A stretch of DNA of 41,515 nt from positions 1-41,515 of the forward strand of contig CAZFHZ010000020.1 of the NCBI GenBank assembly GCA_964519015.1, given 5' to 3'. Numbering within the stretch: position 1 is the first letter of the stretch; each line of letters starts with the position of its first letter. This DNA is from CAZFHZ01 sp964519015 (GTDB lineage: Bacteria; Blakebacterota; Blakebacteria; Blakebacterales; CAYUVJ01). The notes beneath the pieces are model-generated. The model was given only the letters and a program-made list of their open reading frames with translations. It ran no database searches and was not told the origin of the DNA. A program made the position numbers and the translations under genes. Of the stretch, positions 25,429-33,230 are shown one piece after another.

Positions 25429-25835
25429 ACGACCGGATCCGGATCGACGGGATGGTCTTCACCGGCCGTCACGGCGTACTGGCCGAGGAGCGGCGCCGGG
25501 AGCAGCGGTTCGAGGTGGACGTGGAACTGGGGCTCGACCTGGAACCGGCCGCCCGCACCGACGACCTCTCCCTGACCGTGGACGCCCGGGAGGTCTGGCG
25601 GACCGTCCGGGAGGCGGTCGAGGGTCCTTCGCTCCACCTGGTCGAGGCCCTGGCGGCCCGGATCGCCGACGCCCTGCTGGGTATGGAGGGGGTACAGGAG
25701 GTGCGGGTGCGGGTGGGCAAACCCGAGGCGGCGCTCTTCGACGGCGATGAGCACGGCTACCAGGTGGAACTGCGACGGCGCCGCTTCCCCGAAGTCGCTC
25801 CTCCCGGTCGGCGCCGCCGGGAGCACGGAGCGTGA
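25425..25835 (+). CDS. folB: Dihydroneopterin aldolase
   Basis: Cleaves dihydroneopterin to 6-hydroxymethyl-dihydropterin in folate synthesis. The 136-residue protein begins IRIDGMVFTGRHGVLAEERR, with EQRFEVDVELGLDL, HLVEALAARIADALLG and VRVRVGKPEAAL in the family order. The C-terminus has a short Arg/Pro-rich extension. ATG 25425 overlaps the aminotransferase stop by 4 bases, and its stop overlaps the folK GTG, so expression is coupled on both sides. Confidence 0.95.
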   Translation: MNDRIRIDGMVFTGRHGVLAEERRREQRFEVDVELGLDLEPAARTDDLSLTVDAREVWRTVREAVEGPSLHLVEALAARIADALLGMEGVQEVRVRVGKPEAALFDGDEHGYQVELRRRRFPEVAPPGRRRREHGA

Positions 25836-26419
25836 CGGGGTCCGAAGCGGCCACCGGGGTGTGGGTCTGGCTCGGGCTGGGTTCCAACCTGGGCAACCGG
25901 GTGGCCGCCCTGCGCACCGGGGTGGCCGAGCTGGTCCGGGCCGGCCTGGAGCCCGAGGCCTTTTCCGACCTCTACCACAGCCGGCCGAAGTACCTCATCG
26001 ACCAACCCCCCTTCGTGAACGCGGTGGGCCGCTTCCACACCCGGCTCACCCCCCGGCAGGTGCTGGCCGCCTGCCGGGCGGCCGAAGCAGCGGCCGGGCG
26101 GCGGCCGCGGGAGCGCTACGGCCCGCGCGAACTCGATGTGGACCTGCTCCTCTACGGCGACCGGCGGGTCCACGAAGAATCGTTGACTGTCCCCCATCCG
26201 GCCCTGGCCGAACGGCTCTTCGTGCTGGTGCCGCTGGCTTCTCTCGACCCGGACCTGGAGGTGCCGGGGCTCGGCCCGGTCACCGGACTGCTGACGGAAG
26301 CGCTCCGACGTCTGCCTGAGGAGGAAGGGGTGGTCTCCCTGGGCGGCTTCGTGCCCGACCGCGGCCGCCCGCTCGATCCCCGTACGCGCCCGGACGCCCC
26401 GGCGGCGGGGGGGGCGTGA
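25832..26419 (+). CDS. folK: 2-amino-4-hydroxy-6-hydroxymethyldihydropteridine diphosphokinase
   Basis: Transfers pyrophosphate from ATP to 6-hydroxymethyl-dihydropterin, the step after FolB. The 195-residue protein has WLGLGSNLGNRVAAL, PPFVNAVGRFHTRLTPRQVL, ERYGPRELDVDLLLYGDRRV with the two metal-binding Asp residues, and LTVPHPALAERLFVLVPLAS. It starts at GTG 25832 (GTGA overlap). The tail beyond about residue 165 is Pro/Arg/Gly-rich and probably disordered. Confidence 0.96.
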   Translation: MTGSEAATGVWVWLGLGSNLGNRVAALRTGVAELVRAGLEPEAFSDLYHSRPKYLIDQPPFVNAVGRFHTRLTPRQVLAACRAAEAAAGRRPRERYGPRELDVDLLLYGDRRVHEESLTVPHPALAERLFVLVPLASLDPDLEVPGLGPVTGLLTEALRRLPEEEGVVSLGGFVPDRGRPLDPRTRPDAPAAGGA

Positions 26420-27114
26420 GTCCGCGCCGGCCGGTGCGCGACGAGATCGAGGTGCGCGGGGAGTCGCGCGCCCTCACCCTGCTGGTCGTCGAGGGCCCTC
26501 CGGGGACGGGGAAGACCGACCTCGCCCGGGCCCTGGCCCGGCGGCTGAACGCCCGTTGCGTGCTCGATCGGGCGGCCGAGAATCCCTTCCTGGAGGAGTT
26601 CGACCGGGACGCCCGCCGCTGGGCCTTCAAGACCCAGCTCTTCCTCACCCTCTCCCGCTTCATGCAGCAGCAGGAACTCCAGCAGGGGGACCTCTTCCAC
26701 GACCTGACGGTGACCGACTACCTCTTCGAGAAGGACCGTCTCTACGCTTCCCTCACCCTGGACGACCGGGAACTCGCCCTCTACGAGAAGCTGGTCGGGC
26801 TGATGGAGCGGGACCTGCCGCACCCCGACCGGATCATCTACCTGCAGGCACCGGCGGGGGAACTCCACGACCGGCTGGCCGCGCGCCCCGGGCGGAGATC
26901 GGGGCCGGGGCGGGAGTACCTCTCCGCCCTGGTCGAGGCCTACAACTACTTCTTCCTCCACCACCACCGCTCCCCGGTACTGGTCGTCAACGTGACCCGT
27001 CGGGAGCCGTGGACGACTCCCCGTCTGGAAGAGCTGCTCGAGGAGATGCAGCGTCCCCAGGCGGGCCTCCGCTACTGGAATCCCTCCCTTGAATCCGGGG
27101 CGGCGAGGGGGTAG
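26416..27114 (+). CDS. Deoxynucleoside kinase family protein, diverged paralogue
   Basis: A 232-residue P-loop protein of the deoxyadenosine/deoxyguanosine kinase family. Walker A GPPGTGKT lies at residues 27-34, then ENPFLEEFDRDARRWAFKTQ, FMQQQELQQGDLFHDLTVTD and a C-terminal EAYNYFFLHH block. The phosphate-binding LID, an Arg-rich RIRRRGRAYER in the next gene, is here RLAARPGRRSGPG, with altered spacing and no Glu. It may still act as a kinase or have become a partner of its neighbour. GTG start 26416 overlaps the folK stop. The N-terminus has about 18 extra residues. Confidence 0.85.
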   Translation: MSPRRPVRDEIEVRGESRALTLLVVEGPPGTGKTDLARALARRLNARCVLDRAAENPFLEEFDRDARRWAFKTQLFLTLSRFMQQQELQQGDLFHDLTVTDYLFEKDRLYASLTLDDRELALYEKLVGLMERDLPHPDRIIYLQAPAGELHDRLAARPGRRSGPGREYLSALVEAYNYFFLHHHRSPVLVVNVTRREPWTTPRLEELLEEMQRPQAGLRYWNPSLESGAARG

Positions 27115-27159
27115 GTTGCTCCCTGTCCGGGGCCGTCCCACCTTCCCAGAGGTGCCGGG

Positions 27160-27804
27160 TTGAAGGAAGCGCGCTATATCACGATCGAAGGCCCGATCGG
27201 GGTCGGCAAGACCAGCCTGTCCACCCTGCTGGGCCGCCGGCTCGGGGCCCGCCTGGTGCTCGAGCGCCCGGATGAGAACCCTTTCCTGGACGATTTCTAC
27301 AAAGACCCGAAACGGTACGCCTTCAAGACCCAGCTCTTCTTCACCCTCTCCCGCTACATGCAGCAGCAGGACTTCGCCCAGCAGGACCTCTTCCACGAAC
27401 TGGTCATCGCCGACTATCTGTTCGCCAAGGACAAAATCTTCGCCTACCTGACCCTGGACGACAAGGAACTGGCTCTCTACGAGAAGCTGGTCGAGCTGAT
27501 CGAGCCGGAGATCCCCCGTCCCGACCTGGTCATCTATCTGCAGGCCACCACCGAAGTGCTGCTGGAACGGATCCGCCGGCGCGGCCGGGCCTATGAGCGG
27601 AGACTCTCCGAGGAGTACCTCCGCTCGCTCAACGAGGCCTACAACTACTACTTCTTTCATTACCTGGAGAGCCCGCTGCTGGTGGTGAACACGAGCGCGA
27701 TCGACTTCGTGCACCGGCAGGCCGACCTCGACGACCTGATCGAGGAGATCCGGCGCCCCCACGCCGGCACGACCTTCTACGGGCCGAGGCCCGCCGGATC
27801 ATGA
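27160..27804 (+). CDS. Deoxynucleoside kinase (deoxyadenosine/deoxyguanosine kinase-like)
   Basis: Phosphorylates deoxynucleosides for dNTP salvage. The 214-residue protein has Walker A GPIGVGKT (11-18), ERPDENPFLDDFYKDPKRYA, FKTQLFFTLSRYMQQQDF, LFHELVIADYLFAKD and an intact Arg-rich LID (LLERIRRRGRAYERRL) before EAYNYYFFHY. The start is TTG 27160, just before KEARYITIEGPIG; no better ATG or GTG exists in frame. It follows its paralogue after 45 bases and overlaps panB by 4. Which deoxynucleoside it prefers cannot be read from the sequence. Confidence 0.9.
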   Translation: MKEARYITIEGPIGVGKTSLSTLLGRRLGARLVLERPDENPFLDDFYKDPKRYAFKTQLFFTLSRYMQQQDFAQQDLFHELVIADYLFAKDKIFAYLTLDDKELALYEKLVELIEPEIPRPDLVIYLQATTEVLLERIRRRGRAYERRLSEEYLRSLNEAYNYYFFHYLESPLLVVNTSAIDFVHRQADLDDLIEEIRRPHAGTTFYGPRPAGS

Positions 27805-28646
27805 CCCCGAGCCCGAGCCAGGAGCCCCCCCGGGAGAAAGTGACCGTCCGCACCCTGCGCCGCCTCAAGCGCGAGGGTATCCCGATCGTCTGCCTGACCG
27901 CCTATGAGGCGTTGACCGCCCGTCTGCTCGACCGCGCCGGGGTGGACCTGATCCTGGTCGGTGACTCCGGTGGGATGGTCATGGCCGGCCGGCCGGACAC
28001 CATCGCGGTCACCATGGCCGAGATGCTCCACTTCACCCGCTGGGCCGCCCGGGGGGTGGAGCGGGCCCTGCTGGTGGCCGACCTGCCCTTTCTCTCCTAC
28101 CAGGTCACCCCCGAGGAGGCGCTGCGCAACGCCGGACGCCTGATGGCCGAGGGGGGCGCCGAAGGGGTCAAGCTGGAGGGGGGGGAACCGATGGTGCCCA
28201 CCATCCGGCGGCTGGTGGAGGTGGGGATCCCGGTCATGGGGCACCTCGGGCTGACCCCCCAGAGCGTTCATGTGCTGGGGGGCTACGTGCTGCAGGGGAC
28301 CGGGCCGGGAGCCGAGGAGCGGCTGGTGCGGGAGGCTCATCTGCTCGAGGAGGCGGGCTGCTTCAGCCTGGTGCTGGAGAAGATCCCGGCCGAGACGGCC
28401 GAACGGATCACCGCCGCGGTCGGCATCCCCACCATCGGCATCGGGGCGGGGGCCGGCTGCGACGGCCAGATCCTGGTCACCCAGGACCTGCTCGGCCTCT
28501 TCACCGACTTCAAACCCCGCTTTGTGCGCCATTACGAGCAGCTCGCCGCCCGGATCGAGGAGGCGGTCGGCCACTGGGCCCGCGACGTGCGTGAGCATGC
28601 CTTCCCCGGGCCGGAGGAGTCCTACCACCGCGCCGGGGAGGAGTGA
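27801..28646 (+). CDS. panB: 3-methyl-2-oxobutanoate hydroxymethyltransferase
   Basis: Adds a one-carbon unit from methylene-tetrahydrofolate to ketoisovalerate to make ketopantoate, which links it to the folate genes just upstream. The 281-residue barrel has VCLTAYEALTARLLDRAGVD, LVGDSGGMVMAGRPDT (the usual Leu of GDSLG is Gly), LVADLPFLSYQ, EGVKLEGGEPM, GHLGLTPQSVHVLGGY and IGIGAGAGCDGQILVTQDLL. ATG 27801 overlaps the kinase stop (ATGA). Confidence 0.97.
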   Translation: MTPSPSQEPPREKVTVRTLRRLKREGIPIVCLTAYEALTARLLDRAGVDLILVGDSGGMVMAGRPDTIAVTMAEMLHFTRWAARGVERALLVADLPFLSYQVTPEEALRNAGRLMAEGGAEGVKLEGGEPMVPTIRRLVEVGIPVMGHLGLTPQSVHVLGGYVLQGTGPGAEERLVREAHLLEEAGCFSLVLEKIPAETAERITAAVGIPTIGIGAGAGCDGQILVTQDLLGLFTDFKPRFVRHYEQLAARIEEAVGHWARDVREHAFPGPEESYHRAGEE

Positions 28647-29497
28647 TGGAGCGCCTGACCGCCCTCGAGGCGATGCGGGCGTGGTCCCGGCGGGTGCGGG
28701 GAGGTGGGGAGCGCTTGGCTTTCGTCCCCACCATGGGCGCCCTCCACGAGGGGCATCTCTCCCTGGTCGGGCTGGGTCGGCAGCGGGCCGACCGGGTGGT
28801 CGCCAGCGTCTTCGTGAATCCGACCCAGTTCGGTCCCGGTGAAGACTTCGAACGCTATCCCCGTGACCCCCAGGGGGACGCCGCCCGGCTCTCCTCGGCC
28901 GGCGCCGACGCCGTATGGTTCCCCGAGACGGCCGATCTCTACCCGGAGGGGGTGAGTACCTGGGTGGTGGAAACCGATCTCTCCGCCCGGCTGGAAGGGG
29001 CCGCCCGGCCGGGGCACTTCCGGGGGGTGACCACGGTGGTGACCAAGCTGCTCCAGGTGGTCGAACCCGACCTGATGGTGATGGGGCAGAAGGACGCCCA
29101 GCAGGTGGCCGTGCTGCGGCGCATGCTGCGTGACTTGCGGATGCCGGTGGCTATGGTCGTGGCCCCCACCGTGCGTGAGGGTGACGGTCTTGCTCTCTCC
29201 AGTCGTAACGCCTACCTTTCCGCCGCCGAACGCCGCCAGGCGGTCGCTCTCCACCAGGCGCTGCGGGAGGGGGAGGGGGCCTGGCGGGCGGGGGAGGCAG
29301 ATCCGCAAGCCGTCCTGGATCTGATGCGCGAACGGATCGAGCGGGAACCGGACGCGCGGAACGATTACGTTGCCGCCGTGGACGGCGAAACCTTCCTGCC
29401 CGTCTCCGAGCTCGGCCCGCACGTCCTGCTGCTGACCGCGGTCTGGATCGGTGCGACCCGTCTGATCGACAATCTCCCGCTGGCCGGGGAGGGCTAG
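28646..29497 (+). CDS. panC: Pantothenate synthetase
   Basis: Condenses pantoate with beta-alanine using ATP to form pantothenate. The 283-residue protein has FVPTMGALHEGHLSLV with the HxGH-type motif, VASVFVNPTQFGPGEDFERY, RPGHFRGVTTVVTKLLQVVE, MVMGQKDAQQVAVLRRML and the KMSKS-like LALSSRNAYLS. ATG 28646 shares one base with the panB stop; the GTG at 28643 would add one residue. panD follows without a gap. Confidence 0.97.
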   Translation: MERLTALEAMRAWSRRVRGGGERLAFVPTMGALHEGHLSLVGLGRQRADRVVASVFVNPTQFGPGEDFERYPRDPQGDAARLSSAGADAVWFPETADLYPEGVSTWVVETDLSARLEGAARPGHFRGVTTVVTKLLQVVEPDLMVMGQKDAQQVAVLRRMLRDLRMPVAMVVAPTVREGDGLALSSRNAYLSAAERRQAVALHQALREGEGAWRAGEADPQAVLDLMRERIEREPDARNDYVAAVDGETFLPVSELGPHVLLLTAVWIGATRLIDNLPLAGEG

Positions 29498-29857
29498 GTG
29501 CTGCTCAGCATCCTGAAATCGAAGATCCAGCGGGCCCGGATCACGGGCACCGAGCTCTATTATGAGGGAAGCCTGACGCTCGACCCGATCCTGATGGATG
29601 CCGCCGGGATGCTGCCGGGGGAACGTGTTCAGGTGGTCAATATCAACAACGGAGAGCGGCTGGAGACCTATCTGATCCGCGGGCGCACCCCCGGCAACGG
29701 TGAGGTCGTGCTCAACGGGCCCGCCGCCCGCCGCGGATACGTCGGCGACGAGGTTATCATCCTCTCGTACGCCCTGATGGGTCCGGAGGACGCCGCCGGA
29801 CTCCTGCCTGTCGTGTTGGTGCTGGATGGGCAGAACCGCCCCGTGGAGAAACGCTAG
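29498..29857 (+). CDS. panD: Aspartate 1-decarboxylase (pyruvoyl-dependent)
   Basis: Makes beta-alanine from aspartate for PanC. The 119-residue proenzyme has the self-cleavage site Gly24-Ser25 in YYEGSLTLDP, which generates the pyruvoyl group, plus Lys9 in SKIQRARIT, VVNINNGERLETYLI and NGPAARRGYVGDEVIILSYA. It starts at GTG 29498, the base after the panC stop. With panB and panC it completes a panBCD block. Confidence 0.97.
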   Translation: MLLSILKSKIQRARITGTELYYEGSLTLDPILMDAAGMLPGERVQVVNINNGERLETYLIRGRTPGNGEVVLNGPAARRGYVGDEVIILSYALMGPEDAAGLLPVVLVLDGQNRPVEKR

Positions 29858-29861
29858 CGGA

Positions 29862-30647
29862 TTGACTCCTTCCGCATCCACAGACCGGCCCGTCCCGGAC
29901 GCCGCGGTCGTGCTCGCCGCCGGCCAGGGAATCCGCATGAAGAGCCCGCTGCCCAAAGTGCTCCACCGGGTGGCGGGCCGTACCATGATCGACCGGGTGG
30001 TCGCGGGACTCGAGGAGGCGGGGGTTCCCGAGATCGTGGTGGTGGTCGGCTTCGGCCGACCGGCGGTGGAGGAGGAACTACGGGCCACCCATCCCCGGGC
30101 GGTACCCGTCGAGCAGGCCGAACAGCTCGGCACCGGGCACGCCGTGCGCTGTGCCCTGCCGGTCCTTGATAAGGGGGCCGGGACGGTGGGGGTGTTCAGC
30201 GGGGACACCCCGCTCCTGACTGCCGCGACCGTGCACGGGCTGATGCGGGAGCACCTCGGGCGAGCGGCCGCCCTGACCCTGCTCACGGCTGAGCTGGACG
30301 ACCCCGAAGGCTACGGCCGGGTGATCCGTTCCCCGGAGGGACGGGTCGAACGTATTGTCGAGCAGAAGGATGCGAGTCCCGCCGAGCGGGCCGTCCGGGA
30401 GATCAATGCCGGGGCCTACATCTTCACCCAGCCTGATCTGCGTGCGGCCCTGGAGGGGCTGAGCACCGGGAATGCCCAGGGGGAGTACTATCTGACCGAC
30501 ACCGTCGGACTGCTGCGCGCCCGGGGCCGGACGGTGGCGGCGGTCGTCGCCCCCGGGGATGCCTTCGAGGTGCTGGGGGTGAACACCCTCGAGCAGCTGC
30601 TCCAGGCCGAACGGCTCCTGCGGGAGCGCAGGGAGCTCCAGGTATGA
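29862..30647 (+). CDS. GlmU-type uridylyltransferase, N-terminal domain only
   Basis: A 261-residue nucleotidyltransferase matching the N-terminal (UDP-GlcNAc pyrophosphorylase) half of GlmU: VVLAAGQGIRMKSPLPKVLH, EQLGTGHAVRCALPVL, VFSGDTPLLTA, EGYGRVIRSPEGRVERIVEQ, INAGAYIF and NAQGEYYLTDTVGLL. The protein ends where GlmU would enter its left-handed beta-helix acetyltransferase domain; the next gene is unrelated. It should make UDP-GlcNAc or a related UDP-sugar, with the acetyl transfer done elsewhere. TTG 29862 is the best start, 4 bases after panD. The stop overlaps the next ATG. Confidence 0.85.
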   Translation: MTPSASTDRPVPDAAVVLAAGQGIRMKSPLPKVLHRVAGRTMIDRVVAGLEEAGVPEIVVVVGFGRPAVEEELRATHPRAVPVEQAEQLGTGHAVRCALPVLDKGAGTVGVFSGDTPLLTAATVHGLMREHLGRAAALTLLTAELDDPEGYGRVIRSPEGRVERIVEQKDASPAERAVREINAGAYIFTQPDLRAALEGLSTGNAQGEYYLTDTVGLLRARGRTVAAVVAPGDAFEVLGVNTLEQLLQAERLLRERRELQV

Positions 30648-31114
30648 GTATCCGGCGACGTCTCCTCTCCGCGGTGGCACTGGTGACCGCCGTGGCGACC
30701 ATCGTGGTCGTGGTGGTGCTGGTGCTGCTGCGTCCCGGCTCCGACCGGGGGGCCTCGGAGGACGCCTTCGCCCGGCTGGGTGAGCAGCAGGCGGCTTCGG
30801 CGCCCGACCAGCGCCCCCAGGTGGAGGTCCTCAACGGCTGTGGGACCCCCCGGATCGCCGCCCGGGTGCAGGACTTCCTGAGGGAGCGTGGCTACGACGT
30901 GGTCAATGTGGAGAACGCCTCCGGTTTCGATTACGAGGAGACGCTGGTGATCGATCGGGGGGGGGACCTCGACGTGGCCCGCGCGCTGGCCCGCCAACTC
31001 GACACCCGCAACGTCATCCGGCAGGTCCGTCCCGACCTGGTCCTCCAGGTCACCGTGATCCTGGGCCGGGATTACCCCTCCCTCCGGCCCTTCCGGGATG
31101 GGACGCCCCCGTGA
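30644..31114 (+). CDS. Membrane-anchored LytR C-terminal-domain protein
   Basis: A 156-residue protein with one N-terminal membrane helix (about residues 8-29, AVALVTAVATIVVVVVLVLL), a short linker and a LytR_C domain (VEVLNGCGTPRIAARVQDFL, then RERGYDVVNVENA, ETLVIDRGG and ARQLDTRNVIRQVRPDL). LytR_C domains occur at the end of LytR-CpsA-Psr cell-wall ligases or alone in Gram-negatives; the exact role is unknown. In FCB-type genomes a gene like this often stands directly before rsfS, as here. ATG 30644 and the rsfS GTG both overlap their neighbours. Confidence 0.85.
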   Translation: MSIRRRLLSAVALVTAVATIVVVVVLVLLRPGSDRGASEDAFARLGEQQAASAPDQRPQVEVLNGCGTPRIAARVQDFLRERGYDVVNVENASGFDYEETLVIDRGGDLDVARALARQLDTRNVIRQVRPDLVLQVTVILGRDYPSLRPFRDGTPP

Positions 31115-31521
31115 GCGATGACCGGTCCACCGAGCGGCGACTGCGTCGTGAACGGGAGGGGAGCGACCCGGGCGAACTGGCCCGCGGACTGGCCGAGGCC
31201 GCCCTCACCCGGAAAGCGGAAGGGATCGTCATCCTCGACCTGAAGGGACTCACCAGTATGGCCGACCACTTCGTGATCGCCACGGTGACCACCGACGTGC
31301 ATGCACGGGCGGTCGCCGAAGCGGTCGTGGAATGGGCCGAGGAGAGCGCCGGTGAGCGTCCCTGGCATGTGGAGGGGGACGAGGGGAGCCGGAACTGGGT
31401 CCTGCTCGACTTCGTCGACGTGGTCGTCCACCTCATGCAACCCGAGACCCGCGCTTACTACGCGCTGGAGAAGCTGTGGGGGGACGCCCCTCGCCATCCG
31501 GTGGAGGATCCGCCCCGATGA
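31111..31521 (+). CDS. rsfS: Ribosome silencing factor RsfS
   Basis: Binds ribosomal protein uL14 and blocks subunit joining when nutrients are short. The 136-residue protein contains the DUF143 core: ALTRKAEGIVILDLKGLTSM, ADHFVIATVTTDVHARAVAE, WHVEGDEGSRNWVLLDFVDV and VHLMQPETRAYYALEKLWGD. A charged 25-residue N-terminal extension precedes it. GTG 31111 overlaps the previous stop and its own stop overlaps the argS ATG. Confidence 0.95.
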   Translation: MSDDRSTERRLRREREGSDPGELARGLAEAALTRKAEGIVILDLKGLTSMADHFVIATVTTDVHARAVAEAVVEWAEESAGERPWHVEGDEGSRNWVLLDFVDVVVHLMQPETRAYYALEKLWGDAPRHPVEDPPR

Positions 31522-33230
31522 GCCTGCTCGAGCGGACCCTGGCCGGACTCCGGCAGGCCCTCCAGCGGGCCGCCGCCGCCCAGGGGTGGGAACTCGATCC
31601 GGCCCAGGTGCCCCTGGAATCCCCGCGTGATCCGGCCCATGGCGACCTGGCCTCGACGGTCGCGCTCGCCCTGGCCGGCCGGCTCGGCCGCCGGCCCCGG
31701 GAGGTGGCCGAGACGCTGCAGCGCGCCCTGCAGGCCGATCCTCCCGCCGGCGTGCCGATCGCCGCGATCGAGGTGGCCGGCCCCGGTTTCCTGAACTTCC
31801 GGATGACGCCCGACTGGCTGGCCGGCGCTCTGGACGAGGTACGGAGCGAGGGGGCCGACTATGGCCGGAGCGACCGGCTGGCCGGCCGCTCGGTGCTCTT
31901 CGAGTTCGTCTCGGCCAATCCCACCGGACCGCTCAACGTGGTGAGCGCTCGCGCCGCCGCCGTCGGGGACGCGCTGGCCGCCCTCTGGGCGAGAGCCGGC
32001 GCCCGGGTCGGCCGGGAGTTCTACGTCAACGACGCGGGGCGGCAGGTGCGTCTGCTCGGGCTCAGCCTGGAAGCGCGGGTACGCCAGAGGCTGGGGGAAG
32101 AGGCCCCCCTGCCCGAGGAGGGCTACCACGGCGACTACCTGGTCGAGCTGGCCGAGCAGTTCCTGGCCGGCGGATTCCCCGAATGGTGGCGCACCCGGCC
32201 GACCGTCCACGATGCAGGGGAGGAAGGGGCGGGAGAGGACCGCAGCGACCGCCTGGCGGCCTGGGCCATCGAGCGGATCGTGGGACGCCAGCGGTGCACC
32301 CTGGAGTCGTTCGGCCTGCGTTTCGACACTTGGTTCCAGGAGTCCTCGCTGCATGCCAGCGGCGCGGTGACCACCACCCTCGAGGAGTTGAAGGCCCGGG
32401 GGGTCACCTTCGAGGCCGAAGGAGCCCTCTGGCTCCGCTCGAGCGCACTGGGTGATGAGAAGGACCGGGTACTGGTGACCGGTGACGGCCGCCCCACCTA
32501 CCTGCTGCCCGATATCGCCTACCATCGTGACAAGTATGTCCGCGGCTGGGAGAGCCTGGTCGACCTGTGGGGGCCCGACCACCACGGCTACATCCCTCGC
32601 ATGGCGGCCGCGCTCCAGGCGCTCGGCCATGCCGCGGAGAGTTTCCGTGTCCTCATCGTCCAGCAGGTCAACCTGCTGCGCGGGGGGCAGGTGGTGAAGA
32701 TGAGTAAGCGGGCCGGGCGGCTTATCGAGATGGAGGAACTGATCGAGGAGGTAGGGGTGGACGCGGCCCGCTTCTTCTTCCTCATGCGGGGGACCAGCAC
32801 CCACCTCGACTTCGACCTCGACCTGGCGGTGGCCCGCAACGAGGAGAACCCGGTCTATTACGTGCAGTACGCTCATGCGCGCATCTGCAGCATCCTGGAG
32901 CGGGCTTCCGCAGAGGGGCTTGAGGTGTCGCGCCTGATCCGGGGGGCCGATCCGTCCCGGCTGGTCGAGCCGGAGGAACGCACGCTCCTCCGCCTGATCG
33001 CCGACCATCCGGAGATGGTCGCCGAGGCGGCCCGCTCGTTCGAACCGCAGCGGCTCACCACCGGGCTGCGGGAACTGGCCGCGGCCTTCCATCCCTTCTA
33101 CCACAGCCATCGCGTCCTGGGAGCGCCCGAGGAGCTGCAGGCGGCCCGCCTCGCCCTCTGCCAGGGGGTGCGCACCACCCTGGCCAACGGGCTCGCCCTG
33201 CTCGGGGTCTCCGCCCCCGAGCGGATGTGA
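31518..33230 (+). CDS. argS: Arginyl-tRNA synthetase
   Basis: Charges tRNA-Arg with arginine. The 570-residue class I synthetase has the N-terminal Add-1 domain (PRDPAHGDLASTVALALAGR, GPGFLNFRM), the catalytic start EFVSANPTGPLNVVSARAAA, FYVNDAGRQV, YLLPDIAYHRDKY, GPDHHGYIPRM and the KMSKS equivalent VVKMSKRAG, then the DALR anticodon-binding domain. The HIGH signature, normally HVGHGR after TGPL, reads NVVSAR at residues 140-145. The rest is well conserved, so function is expected. ATG 31518 overlaps the rsfS stop; a longer frame from 31476 is not needed. Confidence 0.95.
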   Translation: MSLLERTLAGLRQALQRAAAAQGWELDPAQVPLESPRDPAHGDLASTVALALAGRLGRRPREVAETLQRALQADPPAGVPIAAIEVAGPGFLNFRMTPDWLAGALDEVRSEGADYGRSDRLAGRSVLFEFVSANPTGPLNVVSARAAAVGDALAALWARAGARVGREFYVNDAGRQVRLLGLSLEARVRQRLGEEAPLPEEGYHGDYLVELAEQFLAGGFPEWWRTRPTVHDAGEEGAGEDRSDRLAAWAIERIVGRQRCTLESFGLRFDTWFQESSLHASGAVTTTLEELKARGVTFEAEGALWLRSSALGDEKDRVLVTGDGRPTYLLPDIAYHRDKYVRGWESLVDLWGPDHHGYIPRMAAALQALGHAAESFRVLIVQQVNLLRGGQVVKMSKRAGRLIEMEELIEEVGVDAARFFFLMRGTSTHLDFDLDLAVARNEENPVYYVQYAHARICSILERASAEGLEVSRLIRGADPSRLVEPEERTLLRLIADHPEMVAEAARSFEPQRLTTGLRELAAAFHPFYHSHRVLGAPEELQAARLALCQGVRTTLANGLALLGVSAPERM

